Program-made: the position numbers and the translations under genes | Shown here: positions 25,378-34,862 of the stretch, one piece after another | Layout: each line of letters opens with the position of its first letter | Position numbering within the stretch: the first letter of the stretch is position 1 | Source: Streptomyces sp. NRRL WC-3626 | GTDB lineage: Bacteria > Actinomycetota > Actinomycetes > Streptomycetales > Streptomycetaceae | Direction of reading: 5' to 3' | Assembly (NCBI RefSeq): GCF_000718785.1 | Contig: NZ_JOCA01000006.1 | Coordinates: 248,001 to 312,000, forward strand | Length of the DNA stretch: 64,000 bases | The notes under the pieces: generated by a model | Databases searched by the model: none | What the model saw: only the letters and a program-made list of their open reading frames with translations | Told to the model about the DNA's origin: nothing

Positions 25378-28029
25378 GTGACCGAGAACGCTCAGCAGGA
25401 GCCACCAGCGCCCAACACCGAACTGCCGACCCAGTACGCGCCGGCCGATGTAGAGGGGCCGCTGTACGAGCGCTGGGTAGAGCGCGGTTACTTCGAGGCG
25501 GACGCGAAGAGCGAGAAGCCGCCGTTCACCGTCGTCATCCCGCCGCCGAACGTCACGGGCAGCCTGCACCTCGGGCACGCCTTCGAGCACACGCTCATCG
25601 ACGCCCTGACCCGCCGCAAGCGGATGCAGGGCTTCGAGACGCTGTGGCAGCCCGGCATGGACCACGCCGGCATCGCCACGCAGAACGTGGTCGAGCGGGA
25701 GCTCGCCAAGGAGGGCAAGTCCCGCCACGACCTCGGCCGGGAGGCGTTCGTCGACCGGGTCTGGCAGTGGAAGGGCGAGTCCGGCGGGCAGATCTCCGGC
25801 CAGATGCGCCGCCTCGGCGACGGCGTCGCCTGGTCCCGCGAGCGCTTCACGATGGACGAGGGCCTCTCCCAGGCCGTCCAGACCATCTTCAAGCGGCTCT
25901 ACGACGACGAGCTGATCTACCGCGCCGAGCGCATCATCAACTGGTGCCCGCGCTGTCTGACCGCGATCTCCGACATCGAGGTCAACTACCAGGAGGAGGA
26001 CGGCGAGCTCGTCTCCATGAAGTACGGCGAGGGGGACGACACCATCGTCGTCGCCACCACCCGCGCGGAGACGATGCTCGGTGACACGGCCGTCGCCGTC
26101 CACCCCGGGGACGAGCGCTACAAGCACCTCGTCGGCAGGCTCGTCAAGCTGCCGCTGACCGACCGCTCCATCCCGGTCGTCGCGGACGAGCACGTCGACC
26201 CCGAGTTCGGCACGGGTGCCGTCAAGGTGACCCCGGCGCACGACCCGAACGACTTCGAGATCGGCCGCCGGCACGACCTGCCCGCCATCACCGTCATGGA
26301 CGAGCACGCCGTCATCACCGCCCACGGCCCCTTCCAGGGCCTGGACCGGCTCGAGGCCCGCTCCGCCATCGTCGCCGCGCTGCGCGCCGAGGGCCGGATC
26401 GTCGCCGAGAAGCGGCCCTACGTCCACAGCGTCGGCCACTGCTCCCGCTGCAGGACCACCATCGAGCCGCGGCTGTCCATGCAGTGGTGGGTCAAGGTCG
26501 GCCCGCTGGCGAAGGCGGCCGGCGACGCGGTCCGCGAGGGCAAGGTCAAGATCCATCCGCAGGAGATGGAGAAGCGCTACTTCGACTGGGTCGACAACCT
26601 CCACGACTGGTGCATCTCGCGCCAGTTGTGGTGGGGCCACCGCATCCCCGTCTGGTACGGGCCGAACGGCGAGGTCGTCTGCGTCGGCCCCGACGACGAG
26701 GCCCCGGCCGGCGAGGGCTGGCACCAGGACACCGACGTCCTCGACACCTGGTTCTCCTCGGGCCTGTGGCCGTTCTCCACGCTCGGCTGGCCCGAACAGA
26801 CCGAGTCGCTCGCGAAGTTCTACCCGAACTCCGTCCTGGTCACCGGCTACGACATCCTCTTCTTCTGGGTCGCCCGGATGATGATGTTCGGCCTGTACGC
26901 GATGGACGGCACCCCGCCGTTCCACACCATCGCCCTGCACGGCATGGTCCGCGACCAGTTCGGCAAGAAGATGTCGAAGTCCTTCGGCAACGCGGTCAAC
27001 CCGCTGGACTGGATGGACAAGTACGGCAGCGACGCGCTCCGCTTCACCCTCGCCCGCGGCGCCAACCCGGGCGTCGACGTCCCGATCGGCGAGGACTGGG
27101 TCCAGGGCTCCCGCAACTTCGCCAACAAGATCTGGAACGCCACCCGTTTCGCGCTGATGAACGGCGCCACGGTCGAGGGTCCGTTGCCGGACGCCGCGAG
27201 GATGTCCTCCACCGACCGCTGGATCCTGTCCCGGCTGAATTCCGTGGTCGCCGAAGTCGACGCGTACTACGACGACTTCCAGTTCGCCAAGCTGTCCGAC
27301 GCGCTGTTCCACTTCGCCTGGGACGAGGTCTTCGACTGGTACGTCGAGCTCTCCAAGACGACGTTCCAGGCGGGCGGCGAGCCGGCCGAGGTCAGCAAGC
27401 GGGTCCTCGGCGAGGTTCTCGACGTCACGCTCAGGCTCCTCCACCCGGTCGTCCCCTTCGTCACGGAGACGCTGTGGACGACGCTCACCGGCGGCGAGTC
27501 CGTCGTCGTCGCCGACTGGCCGGCCGCTGTGTCCGTTCCCGGTGCCGACGCACCGGGCGGCTTCCGGGACGCGGACGCGGAGCGGGAGATCGGGACGCTG
27601 CAGTCCGTCATCACCGAGGTCCGCCGCTTCCGCGCCGACCAGGGCCTCCAGCCCGGCCAGCGGGTCCCGGCCCGGCTGACCCTCGACGGTACGGCGCTCG
27701 CCCCGCACGAGCCGGCCGTCCGGCAGCTGCTGCGCCTCCAGCCGGAGGGCGACTCCTTCACCGCGACGGCGACCCTGCCGGTCGCCGGTGTCGAGGTCGC
27801 GCTGGACCTGTCCGGCGTGATCGACGTCGCGGCGGAGCGCAAGCGCCTCGCCAAGGACCTCGCGGCCGCCGAGAAGGAGAAGGCCCAGGCCACGGCCAAG
27901 CTCGGCAACGAGGCGTTCCTGGCGAAGGCCCCGGACCACGTGGTCGACAAGATCCGCACCCGGCTGGCCAAGGCGGAGGACGACATCATCCGCATCAAGG
28001 CCCAGCTGGACCGCCTGCCGGAAGCCTGA
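25378..28029 (+). CDS. valS: Valyl-tRNA synthetase
   Basis: An 883-residue class I synthetase charging tRNA-Val. The nucleotide signature is HLGH at residues 64-67 ([15 protein letters not shown]) and KMSKS at 531-535. The editing domain is marked by [19 protein letters not shown]-terminal coiled coil ([20 protein letters not shown]) is the ValS tRNA-binding arm. The GTG at 25378 is chosen because TAAACT sits seven bases upstream; there is no Shine-Dalgarno and no T-box leader. The gene ends just before a terminator. Confidence 0.97.
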   Translation: MTENAQQEPPAPNTELPTQYAPADVEGPLYERWVERGYFEADAKSEKPPFTVVIPPPNVTGSLHLGHAFEHTLIDALTRRKRMQGFETLWQPGMDHAGIATQNVVERELAKEGKSRHDLGREAFVDRVWQWKGESGGQISGQMRRLGDGVAWSRERFTMDEGLSQAVQTIFKRLYDDELIYRAERIINWCPRCLTAISDIEVNYQEEDGELVSMKYGEGDDTIVVATTRAETMLGDTAVAVHPGDERYKHLVGRLVKLPLTDRSIPVVADEHVDPEFGTGAVKVTPAHDPNDFEIGRRHDLPAITVMDEHAVITAHGPFQGLDRLEARSAIVAALRAEGRIVAEKRPYVHSVGHCSRCRTTIEPRLSMQWWVKVGPLAKAAGDAVREGKVKIHPQEMEKRYFDWVDNLHDWCISRQLWWGHRIPVWYGPNGEVVCVGPDDEAPAGEGWHQDTDVLDTWFSSGLWPFSTLGWPEQTESLAKFYPNSVLVTGYDILFFWVARMMMFGLYAMDGTPPFHTIALHGMVRDQFGKKMSKSFGNAVNPLDWMDKYGSDALRFTLARGANPGVDVPIGEDWVQGSRNFANKIWNATRFALMNGATVEGPLPDAARMSSTDRWILSRLNSVVAEVDAYYDDFQFAKLSDALFHFAWDEVFDWYVELSKTTFQAGGEPAEVSKRVLGEVLDVTLRLLHPVVPFVTETLWTTLTGGESVVVADWPAAVSVPGADAPGGFRDADAEREIGTLQSVITEVRRFRADQGLQPGQRVPARLTLDGTALAPHEPAVRQLLRLQPEGDSFTATATLPVAGVEVALDLSGVIDVAAERKRLAKDLAAAEKEKAQATAKLGNEAFLAKAPDHVVDKIRTRLAKAEDDIIRIKAQLDRLPEA

Positions 28030-28047
28030 CACCCCGGCCAGGACACC

Positions 28048-28082
28048 GAACGGCCCCCGACCCTTGCGGTCGGGGGCCGTTC
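28048..28082 (+). terminator. Hairpin terminator after valS
   Basis: GAACGGCCCCCGACC and its exact complement flank a five-base loop, 18 bases past the stop codon. Confidence 0.85.
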
Positions 28083-28159
28083 ACGTTCCGGTAACCCGCC
28101 CGAGGAAGCCTGCGGCTCTGTCCATCGCACAGCCCCACGCCGTCAGGAGCACCCCCACG

Positions 28160-29203
28160 ATGCCCCGCCCCGCCGCCGCGCCGCCCACCGGACCGACAGC
28201 CAAGGACGGACCCGGCCGCGAGCGGCGGTACGACGTCGACCTGCTGCGGGTCGTCTGCACCGCCGCCGTCGTCCTGGTGCACGCCGCCGCCGAGTTCACC
28301 GACGCCGGCCACCGCACCACCGGCATCCTCGGCGACTCGGCCGGACGGTTCGCCGTACCCGTGTTCTTCGCGATGGCGGGCTGGGCGGCCCTCGTCGGCT
28401 CACCCGTGCGCGGCGACGCCCAGCTCCTCACCCGCCTCGGCCGGATCCTGCGGCCGATGGCGGTGTGGACGGTGCTCTACCTCCTGTGGCAGTACGCGGC
28501 CGGGCCGAGCTTCGAGGACGGTGCCGCCCGGGAAGCGGCAAATGCCCTGTCCGGCTCCGTGGAGGCCGCCTTCCACCTCTGGTACCTCTACATCTACGTC
28601 CCCCTCCTCCTGCTCCTGGGCGTCGCCGTGCTCGTCGTGCGACGGCGCCCCGCGCCCCGCAGGTCGCTGATCCTGCTCACCGCGTTCGCCGTCGCCCCGG
28701 CGGCCGCCGGGGACCTGAAGACCCTCACCGGGCTGCCGCTGCCCGCCTGGAACTGGAGCGTGTCGCTGTACGCGCTCGGGTACGCGCTGGCGGGCGCCGC
28801 GCTGCTGGCCGCCCGGCGACCGGGCCCGCGCGGGCTGTGGATCGCGGGCGCCGCCGCCGGCCTCGTCGCCCTCACCGTGTACCAGTTCACCGTCCGGCAC
28901 CCCGCCGCGTACGGCAGCGCGGCGGTGGCCGCCGTGACCTTCGCCGTGGTCGGCGCGACGGCCGGGGTACGGGTGCCGGAGCGGGCACGGGCGGTGCTGC
29001 GACGGCTGTCGGACGCCTCGTTCGGGACCTACCTCGTGCATCTGCTGCTGGTGATGCTGCTGGTCAGGCCCGCCGCACAGCACGTCTCGCACGGCATCGC
29101 GGCACCCCTCGCGCTCGCCGTGACCGCGGCGGCCGCCGTCGTGCTGTCCTTCGCCGCGAGCGTCCTGTGGGGCCGGCTCGGGATGCGGCGGTGGCTCGGC
29201 TGA
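28160..29203 (+). CDS. Membrane acyltransferase family 3 protein
   Basis: A 347-residue integral membrane protein with about ten hydrophobic segments. RYDVDLLRVVCTAAVVLVHAAAEF carries the catalytic-type His, and VPVFFAMAGWAAL, FHLWYLYIYVPLLLL and SFGTYLVHLLL are typical of this acyltransferase family. AGGAG precedes the ATG at 28160 by nine to ten bases. It is only distantly similar to the protein at 16882-18075. The acceptor is unknown; a cell-surface glycan or lipid is plausible. The following folC gene has its own start signal 43 bases later. Confidence 0.85.
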   Translation: MPRPAAAPPTGPTAKDGPGRERRYDVDLLRVVCTAAVVLVHAAAEFTDAGHRTTGILGDSAGRFAVPVFFAMAGWAALVGSPVRGDAQLLTRLGRILRPMAVWTVLYLLWQYAAGPSFEDGAAREAANALSGSVEAAFHLWYLYIYVPLLLLLGVAVLVVRRRPAPRRSLILLTAFAVAPAAAGDLKTLTGLPLPAWNWSVSLYALGYALAGAALLAARRPGPRGLWIAGAAAGLVALTVYQFTVRHPAAYGSAAVAAVTFAVVGATAGVRVPERARAVLRRLSDASFGTYLVHLLLVMLLVRPAAQHVSHGIAAPLALAVTAAAAVVLSFAASVLWGRLGMRRWLG

Positions 29204-29246
29204 CCGGGCAGACGGCACCCCGCGGGCCGCCCGTAGACTGGGCACC

Positions 29247-30767
29247 GTGAGCGAGCGCCCAGAATCACCAGGTCCCGACCCGGACGACACCTTCGACGAC
29301 TTCACGGAGCTCGTCGAGGAGGAGACCCGCCGTGATCCCGACCTCGCGGTGATCGAGGCGGGCAGCCGCACCCTGCGCACCCAGGGCGGCCCGCCCCAGG
29401 CCGACGTACCCGCGCGGCCCGAGGACCCCGAGGTCGACAAGGCGCTGCGCGAGGTCGAGGCGGAGCTCGCCGGCCGGTGGGGCGAGACCAAGCTCGAGCC
29501 CTCGGTCACCCGTATCGCCGCCCTGATGGACGTCCTGGGCGAGCCGCAGCGCTCGTACCCCTCGATCCACATCACCGGCACCAACGGCAAGACCTCCACC
29601 GCCCGCATGATCGAGGCCCTGCTCGGCGCCTTCGAACTGCGCACCGGGCGGTACACCTCGCCGCACGTCCAGTCGGTCACCGAGCGGATCAGCCTCGACG
29701 GCGCCCCGGTCTCCCCCGAGCGGTTCATCGAGACGTACCAGGACATCAAGCCGTACATCGAGATGGTCGACTCCCGCGAGGAGTACCGGCTGTCCTTCTT
29801 CGAGGTGCTGACCGGCATGGCGTACGCCGCCTTCGCCGACGCGCCCGTGGACGTGGCGGTCGTCGAGGTCGGCATGGGCGGCAGCTGGGACGCCACCAAC
29901 GTGATCGACGGCGGCGTCGCCGTGGTGACACCCATCGACCTCGACCACACCGACCGGCTCGGCGGCACGCCCGGCGAGATCGCCGGCGAGAAGGCCGGCA
30001 TCATCAAGCAGGACGCGACGGTGATCATGGCGCAGCAGCCGGTGGACGCCGCGCAGGTGCTGCTGAAGAAGGCCGTCGAGGTGGACGCCACGGTGGCCCG
30101 CGAGGGCCTGGAGTTCGGCGTCGTCGCCCGGCAGGTCGCCGTCGGCGGCCAGCTGGTGACACTGCGCGGGCTCGGCGGTGAGTACCCCGAGGTGTATCTG
30201 CCGCTGCACGGCGAGCACCAGGCGCACAACGCGGCCGTGGCGCTCGCCGCCGTGGAGGCGTTCTTCGGCGTGGGCGCGCAGCGTGCCCGGCTGCTCGACG
30301 TCGACACCGTGCGCAAGGCGTTCGCCGCCGTCGCCTCCCCGGGCCGGCTGGAGGTCGTACGGCGTTCCCCGACCGTCGTCCTGGACGCCGCCCACAACCC
30401 GGCGGGCGCGCGGGCCGCGGCCGCCGCGATCGGCGAGGCGTTCCAGTTCAGCCGGCTCATCGGCGTGGTCGGCGCGAGCGGCGACAAGAACGTACGCGGG
30501 CTGCTGGAGGCGTTCGAGCCGGTCTTCGCCGAGATCGTCGTCACCCAGAACTCCAGCCACCGCGCGATGGACGCCGACGAGCTGGCGGCCGTCGCCGTCG
30601 AGGTGTTCGGCGAGGACCGCGTCCAGGTCGAGCCCCGGCTGCCCGACGCCCTGGAGGCCGCGATCACGCTGGCCGAGGAGGAGGGCGAGTTCGCCGGCGG
30701 CGGTGTGCTCGTCACCGGTTCCGTCATCACCGTCGGCGAGGCCCGACTGCTTCTGGGGAGGGGCTGA
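29247..30767 (+). CDS. folC: Folylpolyglutamate / dihydrofolate synthase
   Basis: A 506-residue Mur-ligase-family enzyme adding glutamate to folates. The ATP loop is ITGTNGKTSTAR (GTNGKTS 111-117), followed by SPHVQSVTERI, FFEVLTGMAYAAF, EVGMGGSWDATN, HGEHQAHNAAVALAA and VLDAAHNPAGARA. The first 55 residues form an acidic extension (PDPDDTFDDFTELVEEE) beyond the usual family length. TAGACT lies seven bases before the GTG without a ribosome site, so the message is probably leaderless. The DUF4233 gene begins 6 bases after its stop. Confidence 0.95.
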   Translation: MSERPESPGPDPDDTFDDFTELVEEETRRDPDLAVIEAGSRTLRTQGGPPQADVPARPEDPEVDKALREVEAELAGRWGETKLEPSVTRIAALMDVLGEPQRSYPSIHITGTNGKTSTARMIEALLGAFELRTGRYTSPHVQSVTERISLDGAPVSPERFIETYQDIKPYIEMVDSREEYRLSFFEVLTGMAYAAFADAPVDVAVVEVGMGGSWDATNVIDGGVAVVTPIDLDHTDRLGGTPGEIAGEKAGIIKQDATVIMAQQPVDAAQVLLKKAVEVDATVAREGLEFGVVARQVAVGGQLVTLRGLGGEYPEVYLPLHGEHQAHNAAVALAAVEAFFGVGAQRARLLDVDTVRKAFAAVASPGRLEVVRRSPTVVLDAAHNPAGARAAAAAIGEAFQFSRLIGVVGASGDKNVRGLLEAFEPVFAEIVVTQNSSHRAMDADELAAVAVEVFGEDRVQVEPRLPDALEAAITLAEEEGEFAGGGVLVTGSVITVGEARLLLGRG

Positions 30768-30773
30768 GATCCC

Positions 30774-31124
30774 GTGCGTACGCTCTGCGCGTCGACCCTG
30801 ATCGGCGAGTTCTTCGTCATCGGTTTCGCCGGACTGGTCGCGATGAAGGACGCGGACCTGTCCTCCGGCACCGTGTGGACGGTCTGCGGCATCGCGATGT
30901 TCCTGTGCGTGGCCCTGTGCGGCGTGATCACGCGCGCCGGCGGGGTGGCCTTCGGCTGGGCGCTGCAGATCGCCCTGATCGCCTCCGGTGTCTTCGTCCC
31001 GGCGATGTACTTCATGGGCGTGGTCTTCGCACTGCTGTGGTGGGCGTCGGTGCACTTCGGGCGGAAGGTGGACGAAGCGAAGGCGCGGTTCGCGGCGCAG
31101 GCGGGCCGGCCTGACGCTGCGTGA
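30774..31124 (+). CDS. DUF4233 small membrane protein
   Basis: A 116-residue protein with three or four hydrophobic segments ([62 protein letters not shown]) and a basic cytoplasmic C terminus. This is the conserved actinobacterial protein that follows folC and precedes ndk. It has GGGAGGGG before the GTG, overlapping the end of folC, so the two are probably translated together. Its function is unknown. Confidence 0.85.
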   Translation: MRTLCASTLIGEFFVIGFAGLVAMKDADLSSGTVWTVCGIAMFLCVALCGVITRAGGVAFGWALQIALIASGVFVPAMYFMGVVFALLWWASVHFGRKVDEAKARFAAQAGRPDAA

Positions 31125-31189
31125 CAGGTGTCCCGACACGCCCGGTAACCTCGTCCTACCGCACAACTTCACGTACAAGGAGCACCTCC

Positions 31190-31603
31190 GTGACCCAGCG
31201 CACCCTCGTCCTGCTCAAGCCCGACGCCGTACGCCGTGGCCTGACCGGCGAGATCATCGGCCGTATCGAGCGCAAGGCCGGCTGGCGGATCGTGGCGCTG
31301 GAACTGCGCACCCTGGACCAGGACACGTTGGAGCAGCACTACGGCGAGCACAAGGGCAAGCCCTTCTACGAGCCGCTGGTGGAGTTCATGGCGTCCGGCC
31401 CGGTCGTCGCGCTGATCGTCGAGGGTGAGCGGGTCATCGAGGGAGTGCGGCAGCTGGCCGGTCCCACGGACCCGATCGCCGCCGCGCCCGGCTCGATCCG
31501 CGGCGACTTCGGTGTGATCGTCCGGGAGAACCTGATCCACGCCTCCGACTCCGAGGAGTCCGCCGAGCGCGAGGTGAAGATCTTCTTCCCCGGTCACGCC
31601 TGA
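31190..31603 (+). CDS. ndk: Nucleoside diphosphate kinase
   Basis: A 137-residue enzyme transferring phosphate between nucleoside triphosphates and diphosphates. The phospho-histidine is H117 in [44 protein letters not shown] and GSIRGDFG are family signatures. The GTG at 31190 follows AAGGAGCACCTCC. It is the last gene before a strong U-tract terminator, ending the folC group. Confidence 0.97.
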   Translation: MTQRTLVLLKPDAVRRGLTGEIIGRIERKAGWRIVALELRTLDQDTLEQHYGEHKGKPFYEPLVEFMASGPVVALIVEGERVIEGVRQLAGPTDPIAAAPGSIRGDFGVIVRENLIHASDSEESAEREVKIFFPGHA

Positions 31604-31907
31604 TCCCGCGCATAACGATCACGTCGCGTCCGCATTCAGCGGGTTTGCCGTATGCCGGACGGTCTGGGGGCTTTGCCCCCGGACCTTTTTTGGCATATGC
31701 GCGGCGTTCGGGGGAACGGATGCCCCCGATGGACCGTCTCCACAAGCAGGCGCGCACGCCATCTGATGACAATGGCGAAGACCCTCGCACGGTGTTCGCG
31801 AAGGCGCGTCTACGATGGAACCCTTCACGTCACCGCACCCACCTCGCCGTCCTGAAAAGCCCTCAAAAGCCCGTGGGACGGCCAGTCGAATCCTGATGGG
31901 GAACTCA
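31604..31907 (+). promoter_or_regulatory. ndk terminator and mreB promoter region
   Basis: This 304-base gap contains the terminator at 31651-31697 and, about 90 bases before mreB, TACGAT (31811-31816), a candidate -10 for the mre operon. No gene is evident. Confidence 0.5.
31651..31697 (+). terminator. Intrinsic terminator with U-tract after ndk
   Basis: GGTCtGGGGGC and GCCCCCgGACC form a stem with a TTT loop, followed by six T. An outer TATGCC/GGCATA pair encloses the whole, U-tract included. This is the most classical rho-independent terminator in the window. Confidence 0.88.
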
Positions 31908-32927
31908 ATGTCGTTCATCGGCCGTGACATGGCTGTCGACCTCGGGACCGCCAACACGCTGGTGTACGTCAGGGGTCGTGGGATCGTACTCAACGAGCCG
32001 TCCGTCGTCGCGATCAACACCAACACCGGTGGCATCCTCGCGGTCGGTGCCGAAGCGAAGAAGATGATCGGACGCACCCCCGGCAACATCGTCGCCGTGC
32101 GTCCGCTGAAGGACGGCGTGATCGCCGACTTCGAGATCACCGAGCGGATGCTCCGCTACTTCATCCTGAAGATCCACAAGCGGCGGTATCTGGCCCGTCC
32201 GCGGGTCGTCGTCTGTGTGCCCTCGGGCATCACCGGCGTCGAGCGCCGCGCCGTGATCGAGGCGTCCTCCCAGGCCGGCGCCCGTCAGGTGCACATCATC
32301 GAGGAGCCCATGGCCGCCGCCATCGGCTCGGGGCTGCCGGTCCACGAGGCCACCGGCAACATGGTGGTGGACATCGGCGGCGGCACCACGGAGGTCGCGG
32401 TCATCTCCCTCGGCGGCATCGTCACCGCGCAGTCCATCCGGGTCGCGGGCGACGAGCTGGACAACGCGATCATCCAGCACATCAAGAAGGAGTACTCGCT
32501 CCTGCTGGGTGAGCGGACGGCGGAACAGATCAAGATCACGATCGGTTCGGCGTACGACCTCGACTCCGACGAACACACCGAGATCCGCGGCCGGGACCTG
32601 GTGTCCGGGCTGCCGAAGACCGTCGTGATCTCCGCCGCCGAAGTGCGCAAGGCGATCGAGGAGCCGGTCAACGCGATCGTGGACGCCGTCAAGACGACCC
32701 TCGACAAGTGCCCGCCGGAGCTGTCCGGCGACATCATGGACCGGGGCATCGTCCTGACCGGCGGCGGAGCCCTGCTGCGCGGGCTCGACGAGCGGCTGCG
32801 CCGGGAGACGGGCATGCCGATCCACATCGCGGAGGACCCGCTGGACAGCGTGGCCCTCGGCTCCGGCAAGTGCGTCGAGGAGTTCGAGGCGCTGCAGCAG
32901 GTGCTGGACGCCCAGCCGCGCAGATGA
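31908..32927 (+). CDS. mreB: Rod-shape-determining actin homologue MreB
   Basis: A 339-residue actin-like ATPase. [28 protein letters not shown] is split across the first phosphate loop; [19 protein letters not shown] is the second and [16 protein letters not shown] the adenosine site. The ATG at 31908 follows GATGGGGAACTCA; an ATG four codons earlier (31896) is possible. In Streptomyces MreB acts in spore-wall assembly rather than in hyphal growth. It heads the mreBCD-pbp2-rodA cluster; a hairpin in the gap before mreC may reduce read-through. Confidence 0.97.
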   Translation: MSFIGRDMAVDLGTANTLVYVRGRGIVLNEPSVVAINTNTGGILAVGAEAKKMIGRTPGNIVAVRPLKDGVIADFEITERMLRYFILKIHKRRYLARPRVVVCVPSGITGVERRAVIEASSQAGARQVHIIEEPMAAAIGSGLPVHEATGNMVVDIGGGTTEVAVISLGGIVTAQSIRVAGDELDNAIIQHIKKEYSLLLGERTAEQIKITIGSAYDLDSDEHTEIRGRDLVSGLPKTVVISAAEVRKAIEEPVNAIVDAVKTTLDKCPPELSGDIMDRGIVLTGGGALLRGLDERLRRETGMPIHIAEDPLDSVALGSGKCVEEFEALQQVLDAQPRR

Positions 32928-32941
32928 CACCACTCTTCGAC

Positions 32942-32977
32942 TCCGCCGTACGGGACGGTCTTCTCCCGTACGGCGGA
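32942..32977 (+). terminator. Hairpin between mreB and mreC
   Basis: TCCGCCGTACGGGA pairs with its complement across eight bases, 15 bases past the mreB stop. It may attenuate rather than stop transcription, since mreC normally depends on the same operon. Confidence 0.65.
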
Positions 32978-33123
32978 TCGTTGATATAGAGGCATAAACT
33001 CCCCCACAACGCCTCGGAACACCGCAATCGACCTCGGAGCACCGACTCCGACATCGCGTCATACAGCTGAACAGACCCCCCACCTCATACCCGTTCTCGA
33101 CGAGGAAGGCACGGCCGCCGCAC

Positions 33124-34065
33124 GTGAGGGACACACGAGAGAGCCGGCTGCTCCTGGTGCTGCTGATCGCCATCGCGTTCGCACTGATCACGGTGGACAT
33201 CCGTGGCGGGGAGGATTCACCGGTCGACGGTGCCCGGCGGGCGGCAGCGACCGTCTTCGGCCCGATCGAGAACGGCGTGTCCGGCGCGGTCGACCCGATC
33301 GGCAACGCCGTGACCGCCGTCCGGGAGTCCGGCGACCGGCACGACCGGCTCGCCGAACTGGAGCGGGAGAACGCCGCGCTCAAGGCCGAACTCGGCAGCG
33401 ACGACCGCGGCCGCAGCCGCCTCAAGCAGCTCGACAAACTGCTGAAGGTCTCCGGCCAGGGTCAGTACGGCATCAAGGGCGCCCAGGTCATCGCCATAGG
33501 AGCGGCCCAGGGCTTCTCCTGGACCATCACCATCGACGCCGGCTCGGACGACGGCATACAGCGTGACATGACCGTCCTCAACGGCGACGGACTCGTCGGC
33601 CGCGTCACCACCGTCGGCCCGACCACCGCCACCGTCCTCCTCGCCAGCGACCCCGACTTCACCGTCGGCACCCGCATGGAGGGCAGCGACGAGCTCGGCT
33701 TCGCCGCCGGCCAGGGCGACCGGCCGCTGCGCGTCGAACTCCTCAACGGCAAGGCCGAGATCAAGAAGGGCGACCGGCTCGTCACCTTCGGCTCGCAGGC
33801 CGACAAGCCCTTCGTGCCCGGTGTGCCCGTCGGCGTCGTCTCCCGCGTCGACCCCTCCGGCGGCGACCTCACCCGCACCGTCTACGTCACGCCGTACGTC
33901 GCCTTCAGCAAGCTCGACGTCGTCGGCGTCGTCGTCCAGGCCCCCGGCAAGGACCCGCGCGACACGGTGCTGCCGAAGAAGCCGCAGCCGACCCCCACCC
34001 CGACCGTGACGGTGACCGTCACACCCTCCGCCCCTGCCGACGGCCTGAACCAGCAAGAGCAGTAG
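33124..34065 (+). CDS. mreC: Rod-shape-determining protein MreC
   Basis: A 313-residue bitopic membrane protein. A short N terminus is followed by a transmembrane helix (LLLVLLIAIAFALITV), a coiled coil (RLAELERENAALKAELG) and the beta-barrel MreC domain (GFSWTITIDAGSDDGIQRDM, NGDGLVGRVTTVGP, FVPGVPVGVVSRV). The C-terminal 40 residues are Pro/Thr-rich (PQPTPTPTVTVTVTPS). It links MreB to PBP2 and RodA across the membrane. The GTG start has GAGGAAGGC upstream. mreD follows after 13 bases. Confidence 0.95.
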   Translation: MRDTRESRLLLVLLIAIAFALITVDIRGGEDSPVDGARRAAATVFGPIENGVSGAVDPIGNAVTAVRESGDRHDRLAELERENAALKAELGSDDRGRSRLKQLDKLLKVSGQGQYGIKGAQVIAIGAAQGFSWTITIDAGSDDGIQRDMTVLNGDGLVGRVTTVGPTTATVLLASDPDFTVGTRMEGSDELGFAAGQGDRPLRVELLNGKAEIKKGDRLVTFGSQADKPFVPGVPVGVVSRVDPSGGDLTRTVYVTPYVAFSKLDVVGVVVQAPGKDPRDTVLPKKPQPTPTPTVTVTVTPSAPADGLNQQEQ

Positions 34066-34078
34066 GAGCTGTCACCCC

Positions 34079-34747
34079 ATGCGCGTCAACCGGATCCTGC
34101 TCTCCAGCTCGCTGATCGTCGTCGCCCTGGTGATCCAGGTGAGCGTCCTCGCCCGCCTCCACCTGCCCGGCGCCGTCCCCGACCTGCTGCTGCTCACCGT
34201 CCTCGGCCTCGCCCTCGTCTACGGCCATGTCGGCGGCGCCCTCGTCGGCTTCGCCGCCGGACTCCTCGTCGACCTCGCCCCGCCCGCCGACCACGCCGCC
34301 GGACGCTACGCCCTCGTGCTGTGCGTCATCGGCTACCTCGCCGGACTCGTCAAACCCGAGAGCGGCCAGGTCAGATCGGCCACCGGCCCGATGGCCGTGG
34401 TCGTCGCCGCCGCCGTCGGCTCCACCCTGCTCTACGCCGGCGTCGGCGCCCTCGTCGGCGACACCGCCGCCCGCCATGTCGGCCTGAGCGGACTGCTGTT
34501 CACCGCCGCCCTGTACGACCTGCTGCTCGCCCCCTTCGTCGTCCCCGCCGTGATGGCCCTCGCCCGCCGCGCCGAGAACGACCCGCTCGCCGAGACGAGC
34601 CCCGGCAAGTCCGGCGACATCGCCTCCGGCTGGCTCTCCGGCGGCACCGGACTGCGCATCGGCGGACAGCGCAACGGACTGCGCGTCAAGGCGGCCCGCG
34701 CCCGGGTGGCCCGCGCCGGACGCATCAAGGGGGTCAAGCGCCTGTGA
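34079..34747 (+). CDS. mreD: Rod-shape-determining membrane protein MreD
   Basis: A 222-residue protein with about five hydrophobic segments (LLSSSLIVVALVIQVSVLA, VPDLLLLTVLGLALVYG, GALVGFAAGLLVDLAPP). The GFxxGLxxDLxPP motif is the MreD hallmark. Its C-terminal 60 residues are basic and hydrophilic (KAARARVARAGRIKGVKRL), longer than in typical MreD. AGGAGCT precedes the ATG. It belongs to the MreBCD complex; PBP2 follows after 115 bases. Confidence 0.93.
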   Translation: MRVNRILLSSSLIVVALVIQVSVLARLHLPGAVPDLLLLTVLGLALVYGHVGGALVGFAAGLLVDLAPPADHAAGRYALVLCVIGYLAGLVKPESGQVRSATGPMAVVVAAAVGSTLLYAGVGALVGDTAARHVGLSGLLFTAALYDLLLAPFVVPAVMALARRAENDPLAETSPGKSGDIASGWLSGGTGLRIGGQRNGLRVKAARARVARAGRIKGVKRL

Positions 34748-34862
34748 ACCCGCCCGACTTCACCGGATCGAGTGAAGCGGCGTCGGAACGCCGACGCGCC
34801 GCCCGGCCGTTCATCACTTGTACCGACTCATCCGTACGCGCTCCGAGAGGGGAGGAAGCCGC

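Noticed and set aside
31788..31803. GTTCGC-GAAG-GCG before mreB as a ClgR site
   Set aside because: The spacing is four, not five, and mreB is not a known ClgR target.
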